Counted from the first letter of the stretch, positions 1 through 9,776 are shown. The stretch is DNA of 56,660 nucleotides from Clostridium sp. (GCA_023667695.1 JAMOZY010000016.1:1-56660), one strand, 5' to 3'. Notes: generated by a model not told the origin, from the letters alone. Translations and numbers: made by a program.

Positions 1-47
1 CCAATTTTGATTTTTTCAGAATCCCTCATTGGCATTTCTAATGCAGT

Positions 48-66
48 GGGGGAACTTTGTTCCCCC
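48..66. repeat. Short perfect stem-loop at the left edge
   Basis: Eight-base perfect arms (48-55 and 59-66, GGGGGAAC / GTTCCCCC) enclose a three-base loop. It lies just beyond the larger inverted repeat at 79-158, downstream of the TnpV gene on the minus strand. Short GC-rich stem-loops of this kind occur at recombinase or relaxase sites of mobilizable elements, but the flanking gene is outside the window, so its role is unknown. Confidence 0.5.
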
Positions 67-78
67 TTAACCACCCCA

Positions 79-158
79 TAGCAGGAGGCGCAGATAATGT
101 CAAGACCGCCGCAGGCGAGGCGGAGCCGGTGTCTTGACATTATCTGCGCCTCCTGCTA
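79..158. repeat. Perfect 28-bp inverted repeat (large hairpin)
   Basis: The left arm (79-106, starting TAGCAGGAGGCGCAG) and right arm (131-158) are exact reverse complements over 28 bases, separated by 24 GC-rich bases that can themselves fold. It starts about 20 bp past the stop codon of the TnpV gene. No T-run follows on either strand, so it is not a standard intrinsic terminator. A cruciform recombination site or an RNA stability or processing structure are possible. Confidence 0.75.
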
Positions 159-181
159 CAACCTGCGGGATTTCAACAAAG

Positions 182-535
182 TTAAAGGGAATAAATCAGG
201 TCATGCAGCACTATTTCCTCCGCCCTGCTCCTGATGCTGTTCGTTTTTTGAATCCAGAGCAGCCAGTCATCGGATTTTAACTGCTCCGTCACACCCTCTC
301 TCTTTGCCATCTGCCTTACAAGCCTGTCCATCATTTCATTGCATTCCTCATCAACTTCCGCAAGGTGTTTCCATAATGTTTCCGACAAAAGCATATAAGA
401 ATAAACGCCCCTATGGTTTTCTTCCAAAAACTGTTTTCTCATCCTGCCATACTTTCCGATCTGGTATTCCGTTGTATCCGAAAGTTTGAGGTCAGGAATC
501 AGGTAATCGCCCTCCCAATGATAAGTGATTTCCAT
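182..535 (-). CDS. TnpV-family transposon-encoded protein
   Basis: A 117-residue protein recognisable as TnpV, a small accessory protein first described in Tn4451-type mobilizable transposons; its biochemical role is unknown. Family features visible are an N-terminal TYHWEGDYLIPDL stretch, a central GKYGRMRKQFLEENHR segment and a helical C-terminus with RAEEIVLHDLI. The ATG at 535 is preferred over the TTG at 541 because AAAGGCGG lies about 8 bases before it. It is clearly homologous to the nested gene at 6754-7116. It sits beyond the point where the large helicase gene is truncated and probably belongs to a second element or a rearranged end. Confidence 0.8.
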   Translation of the reverse strand: MEITYHWEGDYLIPDLKLSDTTEYQIGKYGRMRKQFLEENHRGVYSYMLLSETLWKHLAEVDEECNEMMDRLVRQMAKREGVTEQLKSDDWLLWIQKTNSIRSRAEEIVLHDLIYSL

Positions 536-678
536 ATACAACCGCCTTTCTTTGTGCTAAACTGTTTACAGATACGAAAAAAAGAATTATCACCTTCTTC
601 CTTTACCACAACATCTGCAAGTTTCCATTCACCACAAATGAGCCAGCCGCATATGTTGTATTTTAGCAGATGCCCCAT
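499..678 (-). CDS. Small hypothetical ORF upstream of tnpV
   Basis: A 59-codon reading frame that overlaps the first 37 bases of the TnpV gene in another frame. The translation contains ICGWLICGEWKLADVVVKEE and RICKQFSTKKGGC, which look protein-like, with four cysteines. No clear ribosome binding site precedes the ATG at 678. I do not recognise a family. It could be a real leader peptide coupled to tnpV or a chance frame. Confidence 0.3.
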   Translation of the reverse strand: MGHLLKYNICGWLICGEWKLADVVVKEEGDNSFFRICKQFSTKKGGCIWKSLIIGRAIT

Positions 679-880
679 TTCCGCTAAAATACTGTATTTG
701 CAGGAAATGTTTACATCTACAGTTCACAACATATCACATCATCGAGGTACTGGCATTTCAGGTACATATCCATTGCCTTTTTGGAACCAGTGCTGGATAT
801 GCCCGACACATTGTTGATTTTAGAGAAAATCGACAATAGCGATAGGTAAGGTTTTGAGGTTATCTCCGCCTTTTCCCCCG

Positions 881-921
881 CTCCACACCGGGCATGCGGC
901 TTTCACCGCACCCGGCGTTCC
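881..921 (-). ncRNA. Group II intron domain V (catalytic hairpin)
   Basis: On the minus strand the segment folds as a long stem around GCCGGG-TGCGG-TGAAAG-CCGCA-TGCCCGGT, with an AGC triad in the distal strand (GTGGAGC). This is the most conserved part of group II ribozymes. The following 35 bases to position 836 fit domain VI with its branch-point adenosine, although I did not fix which A is bulged. Confidence 0.8.
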
Positions 922-995
922 ATCAAACCAACTTACTACCCTCCATCGGGTTTCAACACTCTATGCCCTCATGGTACATATCGTGCTTACAAATT

Positions 996-2903
996 TCACA
1001 TATTTTTATACTTCTGAATCTTCTTTAATACCTTTTCGTCTATGTCTGGCGGTATCGCGCCATTGTTGACCATTCGGTAACAGTCATTGCATAGCCATAT
1101 GAGATTCTGCACTTTATTTACTTTTTCAAGCGGAAGTTCCCCTTTAACGTGATAACAAAATTTCCTGTCATCTAAAAACAGCGGTTTCTTACAGCATTTA
1201 CATTTGCCTTTGTCCCTGTTATACGCATATTCCCTGTTCATGAAGTATTCAAAGTTAAATACCGTCTTTGCGTAGACCGACAACTGTATATCCCTTGCGG
1301 TATTAACGGACGGTCTGTCGCATGGAAGGGGCTTGCTTTTACTACGGTAGTAGCTGTAAATCCGCCTGCCCTCTTCCGTGTAAGGTGTCATGCGCTGGTC
1401 GAACGGTCTGCTTTCATACTTGCTATGCGTGATAAAAGCCATCGTGATTCCAAACCATTCTCCCTCAATGGGAACTGCGAATGTCTTGCTTTTATACCCC
1501 TCATGCCTGTGCGGAAGATTGCAAAGCTTTTCCATCGGAACTTGATACTTATTGTAATGCTTTGGAAATCTCCTTTTCCATACCGCCAATGCTGTATTGT
1601 TGATTCTCCTGTCAATGGCATGGAACGCATGGGAACAGATTGAGGGTTGCAGATACTGTGCCAGTCCTACAATCATGGAATTGACACGCTGTATCTGTGC
1701 CGCCTGTACGCTCCTTTCTGTGATTTCCCCTATCACACGGACTTCACTGGCAATCTTTTGAATCTTTTCTTTTAGCCGTTCCATATCTGGCAATGGTTTC
1801 CCTACCAGATTTTCCGTCCATGTTTTCGGGTCTGGGGTTTTTCTCTTTTTCTCCGCTTTGACCACAAAACCGAGGAAGTGTATCCCCTCCGCCCTAAGGT
1901 CTGTTACAAACGTCTTTTCCTGTGACAGTTCCAGCTTCATTCTGTTCCTAAAATATTTTGTCAGCATACGTTTCAGCCTGTATGCTTCCTGTTCCGTTGA
2001 TGTGAGGATTACCCAATCATCAGCAAAACGGAAGTTGTACTTCGGAGTGACGCCAGACCATTTCAGCCGCCGTGTATCATTGCACTTGTGCTTGCATTGC
2101 CTGTGCGGTTCCATATACATTCTTCCTACAAACCAGTCAAAATCATTCAGATACACGTTTGACAGCAATGGCGACAAAATTCCGCCCTGCATTGTGCCGA
2201 TGTCCGTGTCATTCATGGCACCGCTTTCAATATATCCAGCTTTCAACATCTGCTGTATCATCTTGATTACCCTCTTGTCATGGATTCCAATGCGCCATAT
2301 CTTCTTTAACAGGATTCTATGGTCGATATTGTCAAAACAGCCCCTGATGTCCCCTTCGACCGCCCACACTGGCTGGTCTGGGGAGCGTGTTGCTGAATTT
2401 ATCACATTTATAATGTCACGTATTGCGTGTTTCTGTGCCCTGTAAGGGCGGAAACCGTAACTGTGCGGATAAAATTTTGCTTCACATATCGGTTCTATAA
2501 CAATCCTCACACATTCCTGTATTATCCTGTCCAAAACTGTTGGAATGCCCAGTGGGCGCAGTTTTCCATTCTTTTTCGGGATATATACCCGTCTTGCAGG
2601 CTTTGGTCTGTAATTACTGAAACTGTCTCTTATCAGTGCAGTCAATTCTTCTCTTGGCATTTGCAGATATTTATCCATTTTCGCCTGGTCAACGCCAGCC
2701 GTCTTACTGCCTTTGTTCGACTTAATGTTATGGATTGCGGTTACTATGGTCACTTCACTTACCATAGCTTCCACAAGACCTGTAAATGCGATTCCCTCTT
2801 TCGATTTCTCATAAAGAAAATCTAAGGTCTGTTTCATCTCCGCTTCTGTTGAAAATCTGACGTTCAAATGCACAAGGCTATCACCTCGCAGTTCGTCACC
2901 CAT
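996..2903 (-). CDS. ltrA: Group II intron reverse transcriptase/maturase with HNH-like C-terminus
   Basis: Intron-encoded protein that promotes splicing and retrohoming. It contains reverse transcriptase motifs (IPKKNGKLRPLGIPT, YGFRPYRAQKHA, GDIRGCFDNIDH, QGGILSPLLSN) and an active-site box reading FADD rather than the usual YADD, followed by a maturase region. The C-terminus has a Cys-rich HNH-like module (CKCCKKPL, then CYHVKGELPL and WLCNDCY). The last zinc/HNH position is Y where many relatives have H, so the endonuclease may be weakened. The listed ATG has no clear ribosome binding site; a GTG at 2873 preceded by GAGGTGAT is an alternative start. Confidence 0.93.
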   Translation of the reverse strand: MGDELRGDSLVHLNVRFSTEAEMKQTLDFLYEKSKEGIAFTGLVEAMVSEVTIVTAIHNIKSNKGSKTAGVDQAKMDKYLQMPREELTALIRDSFSNYRPKPARRVYIPKKNGKLRPLGIPTVLDRIIQECVRIVIEPICEAKFYPHSYGFRPYRAQKHAIRDIINVINSATRSPDQPVWAVEGDIRGCFDNIDHRILLKKIWRIGIHDKRVIKMIQQMLKAGYIESGAMNDTDIGTMQGGILSPLLSNVYLNDFDWFVGRMYMEPHRQCKHKCNDTRRLKWSGVTPKYNFRFADDWVILTSTEQEAYRLKRMLTKYFRNRMKLELSQEKTFVTDLRAEGIHFLGFVVKAEKKRKTPDPKTWTENLVGKPLPDMERLKEKIQKIASEVRVIGEITERSVQAAQIQRVNSMIVGLAQYLQPSICSHAFHAIDRRINNTALAVWKRRFPKHYNKYQVPMEKLCNLPHRHEGYKSKTFAVPIEGEWFGITMAFITHSKYESRPFDQRMTPYTEEGRRIYSYYRSKSKPLPCDRPSVNTARDIQLSVYAKTVFNFEYFMNREYAYNRDKGKCKCCKKPLFLDDRKFCYHVKGELPLEKVNKVQNLIWLCNDCYRMVNNGAIPPDIDEKVLKKIQKYKNM

Positions 2904-5900
2904 ATTTCAGGGAGTTACTATTTTCTTTTGTTTTGTGAAATTTGTAAATTGGTCTGACTAGTCCCCTTCGCCGTGGGCATTTCAGCCCGTGTGACTGGCT
3001 TATTCCAGTCTCAGACTACTATGGGACTGCTGACTGCCTGTATCTTCATCACTCTGTACAGCTCCAATACAGGCTCTCAAACGTTCCTAAATCTCTATCC
3101 TTTTGCAGATTTAACTGCTTGAAGACCTTAGGTCGCTACCTTACACCGTAGGGACAAATACACTTTGAATCATAGTTGCCGTGTATTCCGCAAGGTATTC
3201 CAACCTTGCAGGAATGTATTGAAAAACCAGCAATACATTCTTCCCTAATCTTTCATCCTTTCGGATGCCGTTCACTCTTACGATGCTGCATAGCTTGTTC
3301 TGCGTGTAACCATAGTCTTCGGAAGACCGCACTATATATTCCATATCCATAAGGACTTAGGACATCAAGTTACGACTTCTTCACGCTTTATACGTGGGCG
3401 GATACAGCCGCCCCGCATAGTGAAGTATTATCTCGCACACCGCCTACGGCTTTGATATGCCATCATCAGCGTTGATTCCGTGTGGCAAGGGTAATTCTCC
3501 CTTGATTTCGAGATTTAAGTTCTGACAGTTCATTCTTATTTCTAATTGATTTCTGTCGGTCGGTTTCGGCAGATTTATCAGTCCTGCCTTGTGCGACAAC
3601 GTTTCGCACGGTTCTTGAAATTATGGGCTTCATCCACCATAATCGAGTCAATGCCAAGCTCCTCAAAAGTAATCAGGTCATCCTTTCTGCTCTCATCTGA
3701 CAGGGATTTTAACTGCTCCTCCAGCTTTTTCTTCTGTGATTCCATCTGCTTGACCGTCCAGCGTTCCCCATTCTGATTTTTGATTTCTTCGATTGCATAG
3801 GAAATCTCTGAAATCTGGCTGTCAAGCATCATCTGCTTCCGCTCTTTGGAAATCGGGATTTTCTCAAACTGCGAATGGGACATAATGATACAGTCATAAT
3901 CCCCGGTTGCTATTCTGGAAACAAAACGCTTTCTTCTGCTTTTCTCAAAATCCCTTCCCGTTGCCACAAGAATATTCGCAGACGGATACAGCCTCATAAA
4001 TTCCCCGGCAGTCTGTCCAATCAAGGACTTCGGCACCACAATGACATTCTTGTTGGCTAGTCCGAGTCTTTTTTGCTCCATACATGCCGCCATCATTGTA
4101 AAAGTCTTTCCGGCTCCCACACAATGGGCAAGTAAGGTATTTCCTCCAAGAAGGATTCTTGCCACTGCATTTTTCTGATGGTCCCGCAGCTTGATTTCCG
4201 GATTCATGCCCGGAAAAACAAGGTGGGAGCCGTCATAGGAACGGAGCCGGATATTGTTAAAGGTTTCATTATAATACTGCACATATTTCTGTCTCCGCTC
4301 CGCATCCTTAAATATCCAGCTCTTGAACGCCTCTTTGATCTGGTTCTGCTTTTCCCTTGCAAGCATGGTTTCCGTCTTATTCAGCACATACCGTACTTTC
4401 CCATCCTCCTCCACCCTGTCACGGACTGTCACGGTACGCAGATTCAGCGTTTCTTCTATAATAGAATAAGCATCCATCCGTTTCGTTCCATAGGTTTCCG
4501 TTGCTGCTACGGATGTTTTATCCAATGCTTTGTTTTCAATAAACCAGTTCATGTTGTAGGTATTTAACTTTACCTGTATTCCATGGCTGTAATACCGGCT
4601 CCTGACCGCCTGTGCCCTTCTCGGCGTGCCAAGCAGTTCATAGGCAAACTGTTCGTAATCCTCCGGCTCTATCCATGTGGTTCCAAGACGCACATCAATC
4701 TCTGAGGCATCCAGGTCTTTCGGCTGCACCTGGCTGAGCGCCTCCACATTTACGGCAAACAGCCCGCCTCTTTCTCCCGCATATGCCTTTGCAATCCTGA
4801 GTTTGTCACGGACATTGCCGGAAAGATATTCATCTGCTGTTTTCCATCCCATGCAGAGATTGTTTTCGTTATATTCCGTAGGGTCAAGGAACACAAGCCC
4901 CGTCAGTTCTTCCATGAGGGCATCCCGCTTCAGTTCTGCCTCCGCCTCATCCGACAGAATGCTTCCCTCCGGAAGCTCCGCCGTTTTATCCTTTATATCC
5001 GGTTCATAAATACTCAGCATAAAAGGAATGTTTACCCCTCCATACTCATTGACGGAGATATTTAAGGCTTCCACCGCTGTCTCCACCCTGCCCGGCACGG
5101 TTTTCGGGCGGATTGTCTGTTTGTAAAACATATCCGCTTTTTCTACCCTGCCATCCTCATCCACTACTTCAAGGGAACATAAAAGCGGGTAATCCGCATC
5201 ATCACGGAATGCCCGCATACTGCCCTGTCCGGTAATCGGTCCGTACTTTTCTACATAGGCATCATACTTCTGATTCAGGATTGTCTGCTGATATTTTAAT
5301 TCCGCCTCGCTGCATCCCTCTGTCTGAATGGAGATAAGCTGTCTTGTGACATTACGGATTTCATCCAACAGCCGGATTTTTTCTTCCATGTTTGCCGACA
5401 CCTCCTTTAAGTACATCCTGGAGTTTTCCCGGTAATACAGCTTGCCGTCAACAAAGGCGTAGGTGTAATTTTTCACATCAGGATCGGCATCAATAACATC
5501 TTTGGAAGCTTCCCCCTCCTCTAAAAATTCTTCCACTTCCGTAATTTTCCCTTCAAGCCTTCCGACTGCCTCCTTTAATGCGGCTTTCAGGTCAAAGTTT
5601 TCCACATGGTTGATACAGCTTGTATATTTGCTTCCGTTTCCGAACATCCGGCTGTCATATTCCATTTTTCCAAGCATCATCTCCGGATGTTCGGCAAAGT
5701 AAGAGTTGACCGCTATGCCATCCTCCGTATGTCCTAAATACACCCAGTCCGGCTCCACAGCAGTCTTTTTCTCCCGCTTTTGTAAAAAGACAATATCGCT
5801 CGTTACATCGGTTCCGGCGCTGTCCTTAAATGCTGTATTGGGCAGCCGGATTGCTCCAATCAGCTCCGCACGTTCCGCAAGATACTTTCGTACTGTGGGA

Positions 5901-6753
5901 TTTGCCTTATCAAGCGTACCCTTGCTTGTGACAAAGGCCACAATGCCTCCCGGTCTGACTTTATCTAATGCCTTTGCAAAGAAGTAGTCATGGATACGGA
6001 AGTTATGCTTTGCATATCTGGAATCAAAGAGTTTGTAATCTCCAAAAGGCACGTTGCCCACTGCTGCATCAAACAGGTTGTCTGGATATTGTGTTTCTTC
6101 AAATCCCTTTATGCTGATTTCCGCCTTTGGATAAAGAAGTTTTGCAATTCTGCCGGAAATATCATCCTTTTCCACGCCATAGAGTTTACTCTCTGCAAGA
6201 CTGTCAGGCAGATTTCCAAAGAAATGCCCCACACCCATTGCCGGTTCTAAAATACTTCCACCCTTAAATCCAAATCGCTCCAACGCCTCAAAGACTGCTT
6301 CCGTAATGACCGGAGCAGTATAAAATGCGGTATTGACGGAATCTCTTGCCGCTTCATATTCCTTTTCGGAAAGCAGTTCTTTTAATTCCCCGTATTCTTT
6401 CTTCCAGCCCTCGTTCTTTTCGTCAAATGCCTGCGGGATGCCTCCCCATCCCACATATCTCACAAGTATCTTCTGCTCTTCCTTCGTGGCGGCACGTTCC
6501 TCTCTCTCTATCTGCTTTAACAGACGGACAGCCTGCACATTCCATTGGTATCTTGTTTTCTGACCACCTTTCGGAAGTTCCTCTTCAAAGCGGAAGTTTT
6601 CTGACCGGTCAAAAGCATCCCCATTTTGGACAAAAGAAAAGGAAGCCTGTTGATGGCCTCCTTCTTCCAGTGTTCCGGTGGAATTGATTTCCTCCAGTTC
6701 CCTGCTTATTTCTTTTTCTAACTGCCTGCGGTTCTCCTCCGCTTCTTTATCTT

Positions 6754-7116
6754 CTAGTGGAATTTCATCACAATCTCTGTCAACACGATTTCTTCCGCCT
6801 GCATCTTCGCCTGCTCTCTTAAGCTCCACAATTCCATTGTAGAGTTCGGATTCTCCGGTTTGTTTTTCTTCAGATAATCCATTTCCAGTATCTCCAGCAT
6901 CCGGTTCGCCTCTTCCTCTACTTCCTGCATTTTCTCCCCCAGTTTCCCGAATCTCATGAGCATCATATACCGTTCTCTGTGGTTCTCCCTCAGATATTCC
7001 GCCGCCTTTATTGCGAACCTGCCGAGATTCGTCATGGATATCTTCCCTTCCGGTAATGTCAGGTCGGGATACAGCATCCCATCTGGCGCTTTGTGATATG
7101 TCATCAACTCTGCCAT
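6754..7116 (-). CDS. TnpV-family gene nested in another frame of the SNF2 gene
   Basis: A 120-residue ORF entirely inside the methylase/SNF2 gene, same strand, different frame. The protein is homologous to the TnpV product at 182-535: both have TYH near the N-terminus, YPDLTL/IPDLKL, an ENHR.RY/ENHR.VY motif, an EV.EE.N acidic helix and AEEIVL near the end. The ATG at 7116 is preceded by AAAGGAG (7125-7131) at 8-base spacing. In the SNF2 frame the same DNA encodes a low-complexity linker (about residues 253-373) rich in E, G and R. Homology plus its own ribosome binding site make this a real overlapping gene rather than a shadow. Confidence 0.8.
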   Translation of the reverse strand: MAELMTYHKAPDGMLYPDLTLPEGKISMTNLGRFAIKAAEYLRENHRERYMMLMRFGKLGEKMQEVEEEANRMLEILEMDYLKKNKPENPNSTMELWSLREQAKMQAEEIVLTEIVMKFH

Positions 7117-7904
7117 AAGCAATACTCCTTTCCATCTGTGTCAGTTCTTTTGCAATATTTCTCAGCACTTCACAGGATATATCGCTTACAAGTGATCCCA
7201 AACGGTAGACCTCTTCTTCCGATGAAAATGCGGTAATGAAAGAAAAATCCTGTTTTTCAGAGGAAATATCAAAGCCGCACCTTGTAAATACCGCATACTC
7301 GACGCTCCTTTTTAACACTTCCTCCGCCGTAATCTCTTGCGTTTTATCATCTGCCAAAATTCTTTTCGTTCCTGCTAAATTTACAAACCCGGTAATCCTG
7401 TCCGTAAATTCTGAGTCCATTATGACTCTGATTCGCTTCTCTGTAAAGGCTTTTAAATAATCAGCTGCCGCTTTATCCGTAATTCCTGATTCGGTCTCCC
7501 TATTCTCTTTTTTCAGGTATGCCGCATAAGCCTCCATGTTATCCGCATGAAGCTCCCATGTGAGTTTCCTGTTCCTGCCTCCTGTATCACTGATATCAAA
7601 TACATGGCGCATTTCCGGTCTTAATGCCCTGGATGGAAAAATGGCAATGCCTTTGCTTCCCCGCTTTACATATCTTCCGACCTTCTTCCATGTATCAAAA
7701 TCTGCGACCAGCGTGGCCTGTGGGCGCTGCATATACACCATGAGGATATTGTCAAATTCATACCGGTATAACTGTCCCGTCAGGCGGCATATGCTTTTCC
7801 ACTGTTCCTGACCCTTTACCGCTTCACAGATTGCCGCATCGTAAATCTGATTCACTTTATAATCAACACTCATTTACTCCTCTCCCCTTTATGCATCAGC
7901 ATGG

Positions 7905-8468
7905 TTATATATTCAGGATTGCTTCCCGTATATCTCTTCCATCTATTTCATTTCCAAGACAGTCCCATCCCTCGCAGTCCTGTCTTGCAAACAGTTCTAT
8001 CCGGGGAAGGTCCCCGCATAATTTCACAATCCTCTCCCGGATTTCATCAGGTTTTTTGCTGTGTTCCATGATTCTTGCATCACAGACCTGCGGAACTGCC
8101 TTTGACATCCGTTTGGGTCTGCCTCTTGTGCCAAGTATGCAGATTTCGGAATTGGAACGGGTCCAGAATCCCAGACCAAGGAAAAAGGTGTCAGCCTTCT
8201 TATTTCTTTTTACCCAGTTAAACCCACAGGTCTTATAGGTAAATCCCCAGCTTTCCATAACAGAAATTCCTTCTAAAAGGCAGGGAAAAGTTACCCATAA
8301 AAAAAGAATACAGTCATCATCGGCAATGGACTCTACCGGTAATGACCGTATATCTTCAATATTCATGGTATGATAATGATTCTCAGCGCTTCTTCCTTTT
8401 CCCTTCTTTGAGTATACCTTATACTGCCATGGCGGATCGGCATAAATAATGTTATATTTCTTTCCCAC
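7905..8468 (-). CDS. MT-A70 family DNA N6-adenine methyltransferase
   Basis: A 187-residue methylase with the catalytic DPPW motif at about residues 11-14 (IIYADPPWQY) and the family's later blocks (LFLWVTFPCLLEG, FNWVKRNK, FWTRSNSEICILGTRG, RIELFARQ). It methylates adenine in DNA. In a conjugative element with no cognate nuclease nearby it most plausibly protects transferred DNA from host restriction or modulates the element's own sites. It is tightly packed with its neighbours (5 bp from the upstream ORF, 31 bp from the SNF2 gene), so it is part of the transfer operon. Confidence 0.92.
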   Translation of the reverse strand: MGKKYNIIYADPPWQYKVYSKKGKGRSAENHYHTMNIEDIRSLPVESIADDDCILFLWVTFPCLLEGISVMESWGFTYKTCGFNWVKRNKKADTFFLGLGFWTRSNSEICILGTRGRPKRMSKAVPQVCDARIMEHSKKPDEIRERIVKLCGDLPRIELFARQDCEGWDCLGNEIDGRDIREAILNI

Positions 8469-8473
8469 TCTTC

Positions 8474-8848
8474 TTACTCCTCCTCTGCCTTTACCAGCAT
8501 GGAAAAGAGTTTATATTCCTCCTTATCAAGCTCCACCACAACAGCTGTTTCCATCTCCCTGTTTTCCGCCTTCTCTGCCGCCTTTTTTATCTTCTTTACT
8601 AAACGGAGGAGAATGAAGTTTTCTTTAGACATTTCCATACTCTGCTGAAAGGTTATTTCCTCCATTTCAAGCTGTCCCTGTCTCTTTTGTATTATTTCCC
8701 CCAGTCTCAGCTTGACAGTCCTGGCATCTGCAGGATTCATGGATACTTCCGCCTTTGTTCTGCCGGACTGCTCCCACTCCTTATGCAGCAGCTTTACCAG
8801 ATGTCTCATGTTTCTTACCACTTCTTTTTCCGTTATCTGTTCCGTCAT
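8474..8848 (-). CDS. Hypothetical ICE protein, 124 residues
   Basis: I do not recognise a named family. The product is highly charged and mostly helical, with a likely coiled coil (LRLVKKIKKAAEKAENREME) and an acidic end. It lies between the 304-residue ORF and the MT-A70 gene with gaps of 13 and 5 bp, so it is co-transcribed with the conjugation genes. Its function is unknown. Confidence 0.7.
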   Translation of the reverse strand: MTEQITEKEVVRNMRHLVKLLHKEWEQSGRTKAEVSMNPADARTVKLRLGEIIQKRQGQLEMEEITFQQSMEMSKENFILLRLVKKIKKAAEKAENREMETAVVVELDKEEYKLFSMLVKAEEE

Positions 8849-8861
8849 AAATAATCCCCTG

Positions 8862-9776
8862 TTATCTTGATTTCTCTTCCTGTTTTTCCTTTCTCTTTTC
8901 TTCGCTGAAACCTATCCGCTGGTCATAGTGTCCTTTCTGAAGCAATCTTTCAAATTCCTCATAATCCTTAGTTCCAAATGCTTCCAGCATACTTTTTTCC
9001 GCTGCCCATTGAACTGCAAATGCCAGCCTGTCATCCTTGGAAAGCCATTGATATACATGAAACTGCCTTCTTGCTTCATCCCGGTATTCGTCTACAGTTG
9101 CCATTTCATGGACTGCGCCATAATCCTGCATGATTTCCGGAAGATTAAGTTTCATAATATTGTGTCCGAGATAAATACCATGCCCCCATTCCACACCCCG
9201 GATTACATTGTCTGCACTCAAAGGCTCCCCTTTCGGAAAACGCTCATACATGACAGTATTAATGGCTAAGAGAAACTGTCCGTCAGCCTGTGCCATTAAC
9301 AGCAGATTCCGTTCACTTAATACAGACAATACACGATAATCACATCCATTTAAGTTATGCAGAATCTCTCCCCGTTTAAAGCTGTATTCCTTCGCTTCAT
9401 ATTGTAAGGAAGTACAGAAGCCGCCTTCACTCTTTCCCATACCATATGCCTTCAATACCTCCATGCATTCCGTACTGCACTTTTCTTTATCGAAAACAAC
9501 CTTTTCTTCCTCCAAAATTCCTGAAACAAAACATTTTAACTCTACCTCACTGCTGCAAAACTTCGCATAATATGAACGGTTCGGTGCTGCATAAACCTCC
9601 GAAAATGCTTTGTTCTGCTTTGTACGGTACAATTCATCTACTGCCTCGGACAAATCCGTTACATTATCAAGGTAAATCTCTGCCAGCAATTTGAAATAAT
9701 CCTTAACCGTGGACAGATAATTTGTCTCCGTTCCTTTTTGATTTTCTGTTACCAGTATCACATCCTCTAATCTCAT
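8862..9776 (-). CDS. Hypothetical ICE protein, 304 residues
   Basis: A soluble protein without signal peptide or membrane segment. It has a central block (FKRGEILHNLNGCDYRVLSVLSERN-type) that resembles small beta-rich modules repeated in large ICE proteins, and an acidic/basic helical tail. It is positioned 15 bp after the NlpC/P60 gene in the transfer operon. I cannot assign a function. Confidence 0.7.
   Translation of the reverse strand: MRLEDVILVTENQKGTETNYLSTVKDYFKLLAEIYLDNVTDLSEAVDELYRTKQNKAFSEVYAAPNRSYYAKFCSSEVELKCFVSGILEEEKVVFDKEKCSTECMEVLKAYGMGKSEGGFCTSLQYEAKEYSFKRGEILHNLNGCDYRVLSVLSERNLLLMAQADGQFLLAINTVMYERFPKGEPLSADNVIRGVEWGHGIYLGHNIMKLNLPEIMQDYGAVHEMATVDEYRDEARRQFHVYQWLSKDDRLAFAVQWAAEKSMLEAFGTKDYEEFERLLQKGHYDQRIGFSEEKRKEKQEEKSR

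Larger units (their letters stand above)
836..3609 (-). mobile_element. Group II intron inserted in the DEAH region of the SNF2 gene
   Basis: The 5' end at 3609 reads GTGCG, matching the GUGYG consensus; the 3' end at 836 reads ...CGCTAT, matching the AY consensus. Removing exactly 836-3609 (2774 bp) rejoins the host reading frame at a conserved position (NFKN|LSIFSK). A domain V hairpin (881-921) and a domain VI-like segment (836-870) close the intron. The reverse transcriptase ORF lies in domain IV, and 2904-3609 holds the 5' ribozyme domains with no gene. Orientation is the same as the host gene, as required for splicing. Confidence 0.92.
717..7873 (-). pseudogene. Large methylase/SNF2 helicase gene, split by a group II intron and 3'-truncated
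   Basis: This is the very large Tn1549-type accessory protein. Exon 1 (7873-3610) encodes an ArdC-like N-terminal segment, a charged low-complexity linker (about residues 240-380), an N6-adenine methylase-like domain ([11 protein letters not shown] near 541, NVPFGDY near 608) and the start of an SNF2 helicase (GAGKT near 1253, DEAHNFKN near 1413). Joining it to exon 2 (835-717) restores NFKN-LSIFSKINNVSG in frame, giving 1460 residues. Homology stops after CQYLDD and a stop follows at 717. The rest of the helicase core is missing (full-length relatives, from memory, run to 2000 or more residues), so helicase activity is probably lost even after splicing. The linker is overprinted by the TnpV gene at 6754-7116. 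Confidence 0.85.

Noticed and set aside
1858-2445. 195-codon ORF on the plus strand
   Set aside because: It is antisense to the conserved reverse transcriptase motifs and has no supporting features.
3141-3350. 69-codon ORF within the intron 5' region
   Set aside because: It lies in group II ribozyme domains, which explain the sequence; no ribosome site or protein motif.
3578-3609. Frameshift or sequencing error as the cause of the SNF2 stop
   Set aside because: The stop codon lies in intron sequence, and exact removal of a group II intron with proper ends restores the conserved frame.
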